Of a stretch of 9,410 nt of DNA, positions 1 through 6,989 are shown piece after piece; positions within the stretch are counted from its first letter, which is position 1, and the number at the start of each line of letters is the position of its first letter. The notes under the pieces were generated by a model. The model was not told the origin of the DNA. It did no database searches and was given only the letters and a program-made list of their open reading frames with translations. The translations under genes and the position numbers were made by a program. Source of the DNA: an uncultured Burkholderiales bacterium (lineage in GTDB: Bacteria; Pseudomonadota; Gammaproteobacteria; Burkholderiales; Burkholderiaceae_C); assembly GCA_903926695.1 (NCBI GenBank), contig CAIYKK010000189.1, forward strand, positions 1 through 9,410, read 5' to 3'.

Positions 1-2
1 CG

Positions 3-1286
3 GCGCATCCCGAGGATGACGCCCACGCCCAAATGCTGGCCCGCAACCGGGAAACCGCCACCGGGCTGATTCGCATCCGGCCCGCCGCTCGTCCTGTGGC
101 CGATCTGGCCAGCGCGCAGGCTGCGTCCGCGCTGTCACGGGTGTCCCGCATTGGCACATCGCGCACCTGGAACGACAATTTTCTCGCCACGCCCGTGCCT
201 TACAGCGCATCGGCGCAGGCCGAATGTCTGCTGCCCAGCGGCCGCACCGTGGTGTGGTGGGTGGATCCGAACATCGTGGCCTCGGGCACGTTCACGGCGG
301 TTACCTGGGCCAATGCGCTGGCTAAATTGCAAAGCGCTTACTGCGGCAGCGCAGGCGGCTTGGCCCGGCTCAACAGCCTGCTGGGCGATGTCTGGGGCGC
401 GGCGGCGGCTGGCTATGCCGATTTGATTACGGACGGGGCGGCGCTGCAGGATGTCAACATCGTGCTGCTCAGCGTGCCGTCCACCAGCCAATGGGCAGGT
501 TATTTTTATGGTGAAGACACCAAAAACAAAGCCGCTTATTCGAGTTCCAACGAGGCGCTGGCCGTGTTTATCAACGCCGGTCAGATCAAAAACGATTTTG
601 CTTTTTCCGCTTCGACGCTGCTGCATGAATCGACCCACATGGTCAATTTTTACCAGCGCTCGGTGGCCAGAAGCGTCGTTCACGACAGCTGGCTGGAGGA
701 AACCTCAGCCATGATGACCGAAGACATCGTCGCGCCCGCCGTGCTTGGCGGCTACAACAAGGTTCTGGACTACCGCCTGGCGACCTATGTCGGCAGCGGC
801 GGCAATGTCAGCTACATCAACTGGCCGACGCTGGCCGATGCCTCGGCGCATTACGCGCTGGGCGGCGGGTTTGGCGCGTTTCTTAACCGCCGCTATGGCC
901 TGGCGATTTATCAGCAACTGGTCAGTGTTTGCGCGGACACGCCTGCGTTGAGCAGCTACGCCTGCCTTGATGGCCTAATCAAAGCCAACGGCGGCGCCGG
1001 TTTTAGCGATGAATTTGCGCGTTTTGGCGCCACCGTGTTTGGGCTCTTCCCCGCCAGCGGTGCGCCCGAAGGCTACGGCTACCCGGCCACCAAGGCGGGC
1101 GTTTATCAGTTGCAGGCCAGCGATCTGTCCCTGCTGCCCTTGGCGCGGCCCGCAGCGCTCGCGTCGGGCTACCGGGCCACGTCCCAGACCTTCGTGCGCG
1201 ACACCATTGCAGCGGGAAAAACCGCTTATGTGCGCGGCAACGTGGTCGTCCCCGCCAACACCAGCTTGATGGTGATCGTGCAATGA
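3..1286 (+). CDS. Probable secreted zinc metallopeptidase, M30 (hyicolysin)-like, 5'-partial
   Basis: Probably a zinc-dependent extracellular or periplasmic endopeptidase. The reading frame is open from base 3 with no upstream stop. The first in-frame ATG (base 33) has no Shine-Dalgarno, so the true start and any signal peptide probably lie before the window. Numbering from that ATG (417 residues), H198-E199-S-T-H202 is a HExxH zinc site. About 20 residues on comes the stretch W220-L-E-E-T-S-A-M-M-T-E-D231, which resembles the 'WLNEGLS..AED' helix supplying the third ligand in M30-type gluzincins. Other family-like features are a YF.GED...SSNEAL segment (157-175) before the HExxH, and a C-terminal beta-rich end (VPANTSLMVIVQ). 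Four cysteines (C65, C104, C300, C311) could form two disulfides, which fits export. The stop overlaps the next start codon (ATGA). The metallopeptidase call is firm from the motif. The family and substrate are inferred. Confidence 0.72.
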   Translation, partial: AHPEDDAHAQMLARNRETATGLIRIRPAARPVADLASAQAASALSRVSRIGTSRTWNDNFLATPVPYSASAQAECLLPSGRTVVWWVDPNIVASGTFTAVTWANALAKLQSAYCGSAGGLARLNSLLGDVWGAAAAGYADLITDGAALQDVNIVLLSVPSTSQWAGYFYGEDTKNKAAYSSSNEALAVFINAGQIKNDFAFSASTLLHESTHMVNFYQRSVARSVVHDSWLEETSAMMTEDIVAPAVLGGYNKVLDYRLATYVGSGGNVSYINWPTLADASAHYALGGGFGAFLNRRYGLAIYQQLVSVCADTPALSSYACLDGLIKANGGAGFSDEFARFGATVFGLFPASGAPEGYGYPATKAGVYQLQASDLSLLPLARPAALASGYRATSQTFVRDTIAAGKTAYVRGNVVVPANTSLMVIVQ

Positions 1287-1651
1287 ATACCGCGAAATTT
1301 TCCACCGCTGCCAGGGCCGGATTCAGGCGCTGGGCGCTGGCCCTTGGTCTGCTGGCGAGCGTGATTTTTTTCAGCGGCCAGACCCGCGCCGCGCCTTTGG
1401 CGGACAAGGAAAACGCCTGCATCAGCATCGCTGGCCAGCTGACGTTGAAAGGCTCGCCACCCGGCCTGTGGTGGGCGTTGACAGACGACGAGGGCCGCGT
1501 CTGGAAAATCACCGCGCCCACGCCCGAGCAGCAAATCATGCTGGAAGCAGCGCAAAACCAGCGGCTCAGGATGCTGGGGCGACGGGCCGGAAAATACCTC
1601 AGCTTTGAGCAAATCGCGCCTTGCCATATCGTGGCCGAGCCAGTGCCTTGA
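1283..1651 (+). CDS. Small exported protein, possible OB-like fold, function unknown
   Basis: A 122-residue protein that I cannot assign to a named family. Residues 1-36 look like a signal peptide: basic N-region (R11, R15, R16), hydrophobic core about 17-31 (WALALGLLASVIFF), and a possible signal peptidase site after T-R-A36. The mature part (about 86 residues) has two cysteines, C46 and C114, near its two ends, suitable for one disulfide. Alternating hydrophobic strands (CISIAGQLTLKG, GLWWALTDDEGRVWKI, QRLRMLGRR, YLSFEQIAP) suggest a compact beta-barrel of OB type. That fold is inferred by eye only. The ATG lies inside the stop of the metallopeptidase gene (ATGA, 1283-1286), with only a weak GGTGAT upstream, so translation is probably coupled. 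A partner, chaperone or inhibitor role for the peptidase is possible but unproven. Confidence 0.75.
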   Translation: MNTAKFSTAARAGFRRWALALGLLASVIFFSGQTRAAPLADKENACISIAGQLTLKGSPPGLWWALTDDEGRVWKITAPTPEQQIMLEAAQNQRLRMLGRRAGKYLSFEQIAPCHIVAEPVP

Positions 1652-1688
1652 GCGGGCGCGCTTTCGTTCAGCCGAGAAAGGCAAGTTC

Positions 1689-1711
1689 GGCGGCCAAGCT
1701 CGCTGGCCGCC
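1689..1711 (+). repeat. Perfect GC-rich inverted repeat upstream of tsaD
   Basis: GGCGGCCA (1689-1696) and TGGCCGCC (1704-1711) are perfect reverse complements separated by the 7-nt loop AGCTCGC. The 8-bp stem contains seven G-C pairs. It is not followed by a T tract on either strand, so it is not a classical intrinsic terminator. It lies between the small exported protein gene and tsaD, ending 18 bases before the tsaD start codon. It could be a transcript 3'-end stabiliser, a terminator without a U tract, or a protein-binding dyad over the -35 region of tsaD. Confidence 0.6.
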
Positions 1712-1717
1712 AAACCT

Positions 1718-1723
1718 TACACT
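1718..1723 (+). promoter_or_regulatory. Possible -10 element of a leaderless tsaD promoter
   Basis: TACACT matches the TATAAT consensus at four of six positions and ends six bases before the tsaD ATG. Transcription would then begin at or next to the A of the start codon, giving a leaderless mRNA. This would fit the absence of any Shine-Dalgarno before tsaD. No convincing -35 hexamer is seen at 16-18 bp spacing, where the GC-rich dyad lies instead, so the call is weak. Confidence 0.3.
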
Positions 1724-1729
1724 TGGCGC

Positions 1730-2773
1730 ATGCTTGTACTAGGAATTGAATCGAGTTGTGATGAAACCGGCGTGGCGCTGGTCGATACGACCGCGCCCGG
1801 CGTGCCGCGCCTGCTCGCGCATGCGCTCTACAGCCAAATCGCCATGCACCAGGCTTATGGCGGGGTGGTGCCCGAACTGGCCAGCCGCGACCACATCCGG
1901 CGCGTGCTGCCGCTGACGCGGGAAGTCATGGCGCAAGCCGGGCGAACGTTGGCCGATGTCGATGTGGTGGCTTACACCCGTGGGCCGGGGCTGGCGGGCG
2001 CGTTGCTGGTCGGTGCGGGCGTGGCCTGCGCGCTGGCGGCGGCGCTGGGCAAACCGGTGATGGGCGTGCATCACTTGGAAGGCCATTTGCTCTCGCCCTT
2101 TTTGAGCGCCGATCCGCCGGAGTTTGCTTTTGTGGCGCTGCTGGTGTCGGGCGGGCATACGCAGCTGATGCGCGTGGACCGCGTCGGCAGCTACGAGCTG
2201 CTCGGCGAAACCATCGACGACGCGGCGGGCGAGGCGTTCGACAAGTCGGCCAAACTGATGGGCCTGCCGTATCCCGGTGGGCCGCATTTATCAAAACTGG
2301 CCCAGCAGGGCGACGGCGCGGCTTTCAAGCTGCCCCGGCCTTTGCTGCACAGCGGCAATCTGGATTTTTCCTTTGCGGGCCTCAAAACGGCGGTGCTGAC
2401 GCAGGCCAAAAAGCTCGGCCCCGAGCTGGAAAACCGAAAAGCTGATCTGGCTGCGTCCACGCAGGCCGCGATTGTCGATGTGTTGATCAAAAAGACGCTG
2501 TCCGCCTTGTTGCAAACTGGCCTGAAGCGGCTGGTGGTGGCGGGCGGCGTCGGCGCCAACGCGCTGCTGCGCAGCCAGCTCAACGCCGTCTGCCAGCAGC
2601 GCGGCATCCGCGTGCATTACCCGGAGCTGGAGTTTTGCACCGACAACGGCGCGATGATCGCGATGGCTGCGGGTATGCGCTTGCAAGCGGGGCTGGAGAC
2701 GTTGCAAAGCGGCTACACCTTCGATGTCAAGCCGCGCTGGGGGCTGGATACCCTGCAGCCCGCAGCCCTCTAA
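1730..2773 (+). CDS. tsaD: tRNA N6-threonylcarbamoyladenosine (t6A37) transferase subunit TsaD
   Basis: TsaD transfers the threonylcarbamoyl group from threonylcarbamoyl-AMP to A37 of tRNAs reading ANN codons, acting in the cytoplasm with TsaB and TsaE. The 347-residue product is close to the E. coli length and starts with the classic [14 protein letters not shown] strand. The metal-binding HHLEGH motif at 114-119 holds the two conserved histidines (H115, H119), and the third ligand is expected at D305 in FCTDNGAMI (302-310). SGGHTQL (140-146), [10 protein letters not shown] (163-172), [10 protein letters not shown] (211-220) and AGGVGAN (271-277) form the ASKHA ATPase-like active site. All key residues are present. 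No Shine-Dalgarno precedes the ATG, yet the start is fixed by the conserved N-terminus. The next gene begins 63 bases after the stop. Identity is certain. Earlier names are gcp and ygjD. Confidence 0.98.
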   Translation: MLVLGIESSCDETGVALVDTTAPGVPRLLAHALYSQIAMHQAYGGVVPELASRDHIRRVLPLTREVMAQAGRTLADVDVVAYTRGPGLAGALLVGAGVACALAAALGKPVMGVHHLEGHLLSPFLSADPPEFAFVALLVSGGHTQLMRVDRVGSYELLGETIDDAAGEAFDKSAKLMGLPYPGGPHLSKLAQQGDGAAFKLPRPLLHSGNLDFSFAGLKTAVLTQAKKLGPELENRKADLAASTQAAIVDVLIKKTLSALLQTGLKRLVVAGGVGANALLRSQLNAVCQQRGIRVHYPELEFCTDNGAMIAMAAGMRLQAGLETLQSGYTFDVKPRWGLDTLQPAAL

Positions 2774-2836
2774 CTTTCCTGCCGTCTGCAGCCGGTGGCT
2801 GATGGATTCAAGCCGCCCCCCTTTTAGAAATTGACC

Positions 2837-4108
2837 ATGTTGATGCAAAAACTCTTCAAGCGCATGGCCTTGGCGCTGTGTCTGGGCGCGGCGCTGACCG
2901 CCCAGGCCCAGCCCGCCGCCCGGCCCCCCGTGCGCATTGCGCTGATTGAAAGCCTGTCCGGCCCGTTTGCCAACACCGGCGAAGCGGTGTTTCGCAACCT
3001 GGTCTGGGCCACTGAGCGGGTGAACGCACGCGGTGGCGTCAAGCTCACCGACGGCGCGCATCCGCTGGCCGTGCAGCGCTACGACAGCAAGGGCCAGAAC
3101 GAAGAAGCCCTGGCGGCGCTGCGCTCGGCCATCGACGACGGCGTGACGGTCATTGCTCAGGGCAACTCCTCGGCGGTGGCAGCTGGGCTGATCGACGCCA
3201 TCAACAAACACAACCAGCGCGAGCCGGGCAAGCGGGTGGTTTTTCTGAATTATTCGGCGGTCGATCCCAGCCTGACGAACGAGAAATGCAGCTATTGGCA
3301 TTTCCGTTTCGACGCCCATGCCGACATGCGCATGGCCGCGCTGATGGACGTGCTCAAGGATGACAAGGCGCTGAAAAAGGTTTATCTGATCGGCCAGGAC
3401 TACAGCTTTGGTCAGGCCGTGCTGCGCGAGGCGCGCAAGCAGATCGCCGCCCAGCGCCCCGACGTGCAAATCGTCGGCGACGAGCTGCATGCGATGGGCC
3501 GCGTCAAGGATTTCATTCCCTACGCCGTCAAGATCAAGGCCAGCGGCGCGCAGGCGGTGCTCACCGGCAACTGGGGCAACGACTTGACGCTGCTGATCAA
3601 GGCGGCCAAGGAAGTTGGCTATGAAGGCAAGTTCTACACCTTCTACGGCAATGCGCTGGGCGTGCCCGCGACGCTGGCTGACGCGGGCGTGGGCAAGGTG
3701 ATTGCCGTGGCCGACTGGTTCCCGAACACGCCGGGCGCGGCGTCGCAGACCTTTTACCAGTCTTTCCGTCAGCGCTTTCCGCAGCCGCAGGATGATTATG
3801 TGCATCTGCGCATGCAGCTGATGGTTGAAGCGCTGGCCCAGAGCCTTGACAAGGTGGGCAGCAGCGACGCATCGGCGCTGGCCGCGCAACTGGAGCGGGC
3901 GACGGTGAAACTGTCCAGCTTTCAGGGCGCGATGCGCGCCGCTGACCACCAGTTCCAGCAGCCTTTGGCCGTGGCCGTGATGGACAAACAGGGCGCGCCG
4001 GGCGTGAAGTTTGATGTGGAAGGCTCGGGCTACGGCTTTCGGGTGATCAAGGCGATTTCCGCCCAGCGCGCCGAACAGCCGCACAGCTGCGCCATGACGC
4101 GGCCTTGA
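2837..4108 (+). CDS. ABC transporter periplasmic substrate-binding protein, LivK/Peripla_BP_6 family
   Basis: A periplasmic solute receptor of the branched-chain-amino-acid (HAAT) class, whose members bind amino acids, amides, urea or aromatic acids. The ATG at 2837 gives 423 residues. A TTG at 2831 and an ATG at 2843 are alternatives, and no start has a good Shine-Dalgarno (only AGAAA at 2826-2830). The signal peptide spans about residues 1-24, with K5, K8 and R9, then a hydrophobic core, then A-Q-A24 before the mature N-terminus QPAARPP. The first strand VRIALIESLSGPFANTGE (about 32-49) is typical of the fold, as are LNYSAVDPSLTNEKCSYWHFRF (about 137-158), the VYLIGQDYSFGQ hinge strand and the second lobe (VLTGNWGNDL, FYTFYGN). 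Permease and ATPase genes are absent on both sides, so it is an orphan receptor. Its ligand cannot be told from sequence. C15 does not fit a lipobox because L14 occupies -1. Confidence 0.9.
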   Translation: MLMQKLFKRMALALCLGAALTAQAQPAARPPVRIALIESLSGPFANTGEAVFRNLVWATERVNARGGVKLTDGAHPLAVQRYDSKGQNEEALAALRSAIDDGVTVIAQGNSSAVAAGLIDAINKHNQREPGKRVVFLNYSAVDPSLTNEKCSYWHFRFDAHADMRMAALMDVLKDDKALKKVYLIGQDYSFGQAVLREARKQIAAQRPDVQIVGDELHAMGRVKDFIPYAVKIKASGAQAVLTGNWGNDLTLLIKAAKEVGYEGKFYTFYGNALGVPATLADAGVGKVIAVADWFPNTPGAASQTFYQSFRQRFPQPQDDYVHLRMQLMVEALAQSLDKVGSSDASALAAQLERATVKLSSFQGAMRAADHQFQQPLAVAVMDKQGAPGVKFDVEGSGYGFRVIKAISAQRAEQPHSCAMTRP

Positions 4109-4179
4109 CCGGAAGCCGAGGTGGGCGCAGCAAGGGCGCGCAGGTTTTTCAGCAGCATCTGACCGCGTCCGGCTACGGC

Positions 4180-4185
4180 TATAAT
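4180..4185 (+). promoter_or_regulatory. -10 element of the probable rpsO promoter
   Basis: This is a perfect TATAAT in an otherwise GC-rich gap. The best -35 match is CTGACC at 4159-4164 (four of six to TTGACA, spacer 15 bp, shorter than ideal). CATCTG at 4156-4161 (18 bp) is an alternative. Transcription would begin near 4192, leaving a leader of about 130 nt before the rpsO ATG. The perfect hexamer and its place before a highly expressed ribosomal protein gene support the call, and the weak -35 limits it. Confidence 0.6.
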
Positions 4186-4207
4186 CAGCGGCTCTGCGCA
4201 ACGCGGC

Positions 4208-4321
4208 GGGCGCCTGAAAAGGCACCCATTCATTCGCAGGGAACACGACGAAAGCGGTCAAATCCCAATTGTGGGAACACTGCTTTTCTCGCAAGTGCAA
4301 CACCGTTGCAAGAGGAAAAAG
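4208..4321 (+). promoter_or_regulatory. Structured rpsO 5' leader, candidate S15 autoregulatory RNA
   Basis: Three hairpins can be drawn in the leader. First, GGGCGCCT/AGGCACCC (4208-4215 with 4220-4227) has one C/A mismatch and closes on a GAAA tetraloop. Second, TCCCA/TGGGA (4263-4267 with 4272-4276) has an ATTG loop. Third, next to the ribosome-binding site, two alternatives compete. One is the perfect TGCAAC/GTTGCA stem (4296-4301 with 4305-4310), which leaves the Shine-Dalgarno free or marginal. The other is TCTCGCAA/TTGCAAGA (4287-4294 with 4306-4313, one mismatch), which takes up the first three bases of the Shine-Dalgarno AGAGGA (4311-4316). Such a switch fits translational control. 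S15 represses its own mRNA in several bacteria through unrelated leader structures, so this is a reasonable candidate. Control by S15 here is inferred. Confidence 0.45.
4311..4316 (+). promoter_or_regulatory. rpsO ribosome-binding site
   Basis: AGAGGA lies five bases before the ATG at 4322 and fixes that codon as the start. An in-frame GTG at 4271 would add 17 unrelated residues, has no Shine-Dalgarno and sits inside a hairpin, so it is not the start. Confidence 0.85.
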
Positions 4322-4588
4322 ATGATTGCAAAATCCATCAAGGCCGAGATTGTCCAGAGCAATGCCCGCTCCGAAAACGACACCGGCAGTCCAGAAGTCC
4401 AGGTCGGCCTGCTGACCGGCCGCATCAATGAATTGATGCCCCACTTCAAGACCCACGCCAAAGATCACCACGGTCGCCGTGGCCTGCTGCGCATGGTTAG
4501 CCGTCGCCGCAAGCTGCTGGACTACCTGAAGTCCCGCGATGCTGCCCGTTATGTCGCACTGATCGCCAAGCTTGGCCTGCGCAAGTAA
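4322..4588 (+). CDS. rpsO: 30S ribosomal protein S15
   Basis: S15 is a primary 16S rRNA-binding protein of the small-subunit platform. It binds the helix 20/21/22 three-way junction and nucleates S6/S18 binding. The 88-residue product is one residue shorter than E. coli S15 (89 with Met) and shows the complete family signature: [12 protein letters not shown] (21-32), H41, H45, D48-H49-H50, [19 protein letters not shown] (52-70) and the terminal LIAKLGLRK. Position 51 is Gly, where E. coli has Ser in the DHHS loop. I believe Gly is common in related betaproteobacteria. The gene has its own promoter and a long structured leader, and a strong terminator follows 20 bases after the stop. It precedes pnp as in E. 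coli. Identity is certain. Confidence 0.99.
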   Translation: MIAKSIKAEIVQSNARSENDTGSPEVQVGLLTGRINELMPHFKTHAKDHHGRRGLLRMVSRRRKLLDYLKSRDAARYVALIAKLGLRK

Positions 4589-4608
4589 TCGGTAAACCCC
4601 CTAAAAAG

Positions 4609-4640
4609 CGCCTGAGTTAGTTTTCTAGCTCAGGCGTTTT
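4609..4640 (+). terminator. Intrinsic terminator after rpsO
   Basis: CGCCTGAGTTAG (4609-4620) pairs over all 12 positions with CTAGCTCAGGCG (4625-4636). There is one U-G wobble and a TTTT loop. TTTT follows at 4637-4640, then GCACTTT. An A-run at 4603-4607 before the stem could pair in part with the T-run. This is the clearest terminator in the window. It separates rpsO from pnp, so pnp needs readthrough or its own promoter. Confidence 0.88.
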
Positions 4641-4841
4641 GCACTTTAAAACTGCAAAAATGTATTCACCTGCGGAGCAGGGTTTAGCGGGCACGCGCTG
4701 TGTCATTCCATAAAAATCCAGTCAATGCCGGTTTTTTCTGGAATGGCATCGTGTTCAGCCAGCCTTTACTCCGGGCTTTGGGCGCAGCCTTATGCGCTTT
4801 GTCGGATGCCCACGGGCACCTGAAAACCTGTAGAGAAAAAT
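4641..4841 (+). promoter_or_regulatory. pnp upstream region and leader
   Basis: The 201 bases between the rpsO terminator and pnp are relatively A+T-rich in their first third. A weak promoter-like pair, TTGCAC (4639-4644) and TGTATT (4661-4666), has 16-bp spacing but a poor match to consensus, so I cannot name a firm pnp promoter. The middle holds the long hairpin listed separately. Downstream are two small stems, GCGCA/TGCGC (4782-4786 with 4793-4797) and TGCC/GGCA (4807-4810 with 4815-4818). The ribosome-binding site is a modest AGAGA at 4832-4836. No short gene is supported here. Confidence 0.5.
4695..4754 (+). repeat. Long imperfect hairpin in the pnp leader, candidate RNase III site
   Basis: Bases 4695-4719 fold back on 4730-4754. 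There are four outer pairs (4695-4698 with 4751-4754), then one mismatch. Eleven continuous pairs follow (4700-4710 with 4739-4749, including CATTCCA/TGGAATG), then one mismatch. Five A-U pairs follow (4712-4716 with 4733-4737), then one mismatch, and two C-G pairs close on a 10-nt loop. That makes 22 pairs with three single mismatches, about two helical turns, a size RNase III can cut. In E. coli, RNase III cleavage of the pnp leader followed by PNPase action autoregulates pnp. An equivalent role here is inferred. The T-run lies within the stem, so it is not a terminator. Confidence 0.65.
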
Positions 4842-6953
4842 ATGAGCATTTTTAATAAAGTCACCAAATCCTTCCAGTGGGGCCAGCACAAGGTCACGAT
4901 GGAAACCGGCGAAATGGCCCGCCAGGCTGGCGGCGCCGTGCTGGTTGATATGGACGGCACCGTCGTGCTGGCCACCGTCGTCGCCAAGAGCGATGCCAAG
5001 CCCGGCCAGGATTTCTTCCCGCTGACCGTCGATTACCTGGAAAAGACCTACGCCGCTGGCCGCATTCCCGGCAGCTTCTTCAAACGCGAAGGCCGCCCGA
5101 GCGAATTTGAAACCCTGACCTCGCGCCTGATCGACCGCCCGATTCGCCCGCTGTTTCCTGAAGGTTTTTTCAACGAAGTGCAGGTCGTGATTCACGTGCT
5201 GTCGCTCAACCCTGAAGTCGAAGGCGACATCCCGGCGTTGATCGCTTCGAGCGCTGCGCTGTCGATTTCCGGCATCCCGTTCAACGGCCCCATCGGCGCG
5301 GCCCGCGTGGCTTACATCGACGGCCAGTATGTGCTCAACCCCGGCAAGACCCAGCTGAAAGATTCCACGATGGATCTGGTCGTGGCGGGCACCGAAGCGG
5401 CCGTGCTGATGGTCGAGTCCGAAGCCAAGCAGCTGTCCGAAGAAATCATGCTCGGCGCCGTGGTGTTTGGCCATGAGCAGGGCAACATCGCCATCAACGC
5501 GATTCACGAACTGGTGCGCGACGCCGGCAAGCCGGTCTGGGCCTGGCAGGCGCCTGCCAAGGACGAGCCGCTGATCGCCAAGGTCGGCGAACTCGCCAGC
5601 GCCAAGCTGCAGGCCGCTTACCAGATCCGCAGCAAGCAGGCCCGCACGCAAGCCTGCCGCGTCGCTTATGCCGACGTGATGGCCGCGCTGAAAGCCGAAG
5701 GCGTGGCGTTTGACGGCGTGACCGTTGAAGGCATGCTGTTCGACATCGAAGCCAAAATTGTTCGCAGCCAGATTCTGGCCGGCGAGCCACGCATTGACGG
5801 TCGCGACACGCGGACCGTGCGCGCCATTGAAATCCGCAACAGCGTGCTGCCGCGCACGCACGGTTCGGCCTTGTTCACCCGTGGCGAAACCCAGGCGCTG
5901 GTCGTGACCACGCTGGGCACCGAACGCGACGCGCAGCGCATTGACGCCCTGAGCGGCGACTACGAAGACCGCTTCATGCTGCACTACAACATGCCTCCGT
6001 TCGCCACCGGCGAAACCGGTCGCGTGGGTTCGCCAAAACGCCGCGAAATCGGCCACGGCCGCCTGGCCAAGCGCGCGCTGCTCGCCGTGCTGCCGAACAA
6101 GGAAGACTTTCCTTACACGATGCGCGTGGTCAGCGAGATCACCGAGTCCAACGGCTCGTCGTCGATGGCGTCGGTGTGCGGCGGCTGCCTGTCGCTGATG
6201 GATGCTGGCGTGCCGATGAAGGCGCACGTCGCCGGTATCGCCATGGGCCTGATCAAGGAAGACAACCGCTTTGCCGTGCTGACCGACATCCTGGGCGACG
6301 AAGATCACCTGGGCGACATGGACTTCAAGGTGGCCGGCACGACGTTCGGCATCACCGCGCTGCAGATGGACATCAAAATCCAGGGCATCACCAAAGAAAT
6401 CATGCAGGTTGCGCTGGCTCAGGCCAAGGAAGCACGCATGCACATTCTGGGCAAGATGCAAGAAGCAATGGGCCAAGCCAAGACCGAAGTGTCCGACTTC
6501 GCGCCGCGCCTGTATGTCATGAAAATCAACCCTGAGAAGATCCGCGACGTGATCGGCAAGGGCGGCTCCGTGATCCGTGCGCTGACCGAAGAGACCGGCA
6601 CCCAGATCAACATCGAGGAAGATGGCACCATCACCATCGCCTCGAACGACAGCGCCAAGGCTGACGAAGCCAAGCGTCGCATCGCCGAGATCACCGCCGA
6701 AGTCGAAATCGGCAAGGTCTATGAAGGCGCGATCACCAAGATTCTGGACTTCGGCGCACTGGTGAACCTGCTGCCCGGCAAGGACGGCCTGCTGCACATC
6801 AGCCAGATCGCCCACGAGCGCGTCGAGCGCGTGACCGACTACCTGAAAGAAGGCCAGGTCGTCAAAGTCAAGGTGATGGAAACGGACGAAAAAGGCCGCA
6901 TCAAGCTGTCGATGAAGGCGCTGCTGGACCGTCCGGCCCAGAATCAGGGCTGA
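4842..6953 (+). CDS. pnp: Polyribonucleotide nucleotidyltransferase (PNPase)
   Basis: PNPase degrades RNA 3' to 5' by phosphorolysis, releasing nucleoside diphosphates, and can run in reverse to add tails. It forms a trimeric ring and often joins the RNase E degradosome. The 703-residue product is close to the E. coli length (711). Domains in order are a first RNase PH core (about 12-145), a helical linker domain (about 240-315), a second RNase PH core (about 320-545), a KH domain with GXXG at G572-K-G-G575 (about 553-615), and an S1 domain (about 622-692). The catalytic loop [16 protein letters not shown] places D486 and D492 at the E. coli numbers. The phosphate-binding region [14 protein letters not shown] (435-448) and the [20 protein letters not shown] segment are intact. 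The start is fixed by the [19 protein letters not shown]-terminus and AGAGA five bases upstream. Identity is certain. Confidence 0.99.
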   Translation: MSIFNKVTKSFQWGQHKVTMETGEMARQAGGAVLVDMDGTVVLATVVAKSDAKPGQDFFPLTVDYLEKTYAAGRIPGSFFKREGRPSEFETLTSRLIDRPIRPLFPEGFFNEVQVVIHVLSLNPEVEGDIPALIASSAALSISGIPFNGPIGAARVAYIDGQYVLNPGKTQLKDSTMDLVVAGTEAAVLMVESEAKQLSEEIMLGAVVFGHEQGNIAINAIHELVRDAGKPVWAWQAPAKDEPLIAKVGELASAKLQAAYQIRSKQARTQACRVAYADVMAALKAEGVAFDGVTVEGMLFDIEAKIVRSQILAGEPRIDGRDTRTVRAIEIRNSVLPRTHGSALFTRGETQALVVTTLGTERDAQRIDALSGDYEDRFMLHYNMPPFATGETGRVGSPKRREIGHGRLAKRALLAVLPNKEDFPYTMRVVSEITESNGSSSMASVCGGCLSLMDAGVPMKAHVAGIAMGLIKEDNRFAVLTDILGDEDHLGDMDFKVAGTTFGITALQMDIKIQGITKEIMQVALAQAKEARMHILGKMQEAMGQAKTEVSDFAPRLYVMKINPEKIRDVIGKGGSVIRALTEETGTQINIEEDGTITIASNDSAKADEAKRRIAEITAEVEIGKVYEGAITKILDFGALVNLLPGKDGLLHISQIAHERVERVTDYLKEGQVVKVKVMETDEKGRIKLSMKALLDRPAQNQG

Positions 6954-6989
6954 TAGTCTTCTGCCGGTGGTGCAAATGACTGAAAAATC

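Noticed and set aside
2789..2801. CAGCC/GGCTG hairpin after tsaD as a terminator
   Set aside because: The stem has only five pairs with a 3-nt loop and no T-run follows. Such short repeats are common by chance at this GC content.
2870..2885. Lipobox-like LALC in the binding protein signal peptide
   Set aside because: Leu at -1 is not accepted by lipoprotein signal peptidase, and a normal signal peptidase I site (AQA) follows downstream.
2291..4471. Open reading frame of about 726 codons on the minus strand across tsaD and the binding protein gene
   Set aside because: This has the same cause: tsaD and the binding-protein gene share a frame, and the antisense product has shadow-like composition and no recognisable domain.
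4271..4588. rpsO starting at GTG 4271 (105 residues)
   Set aside because: The extra 17 residues do not resemble S15, the codon lies in a hairpin loop, and AGAGGA is correctly placed for ATG 4322.
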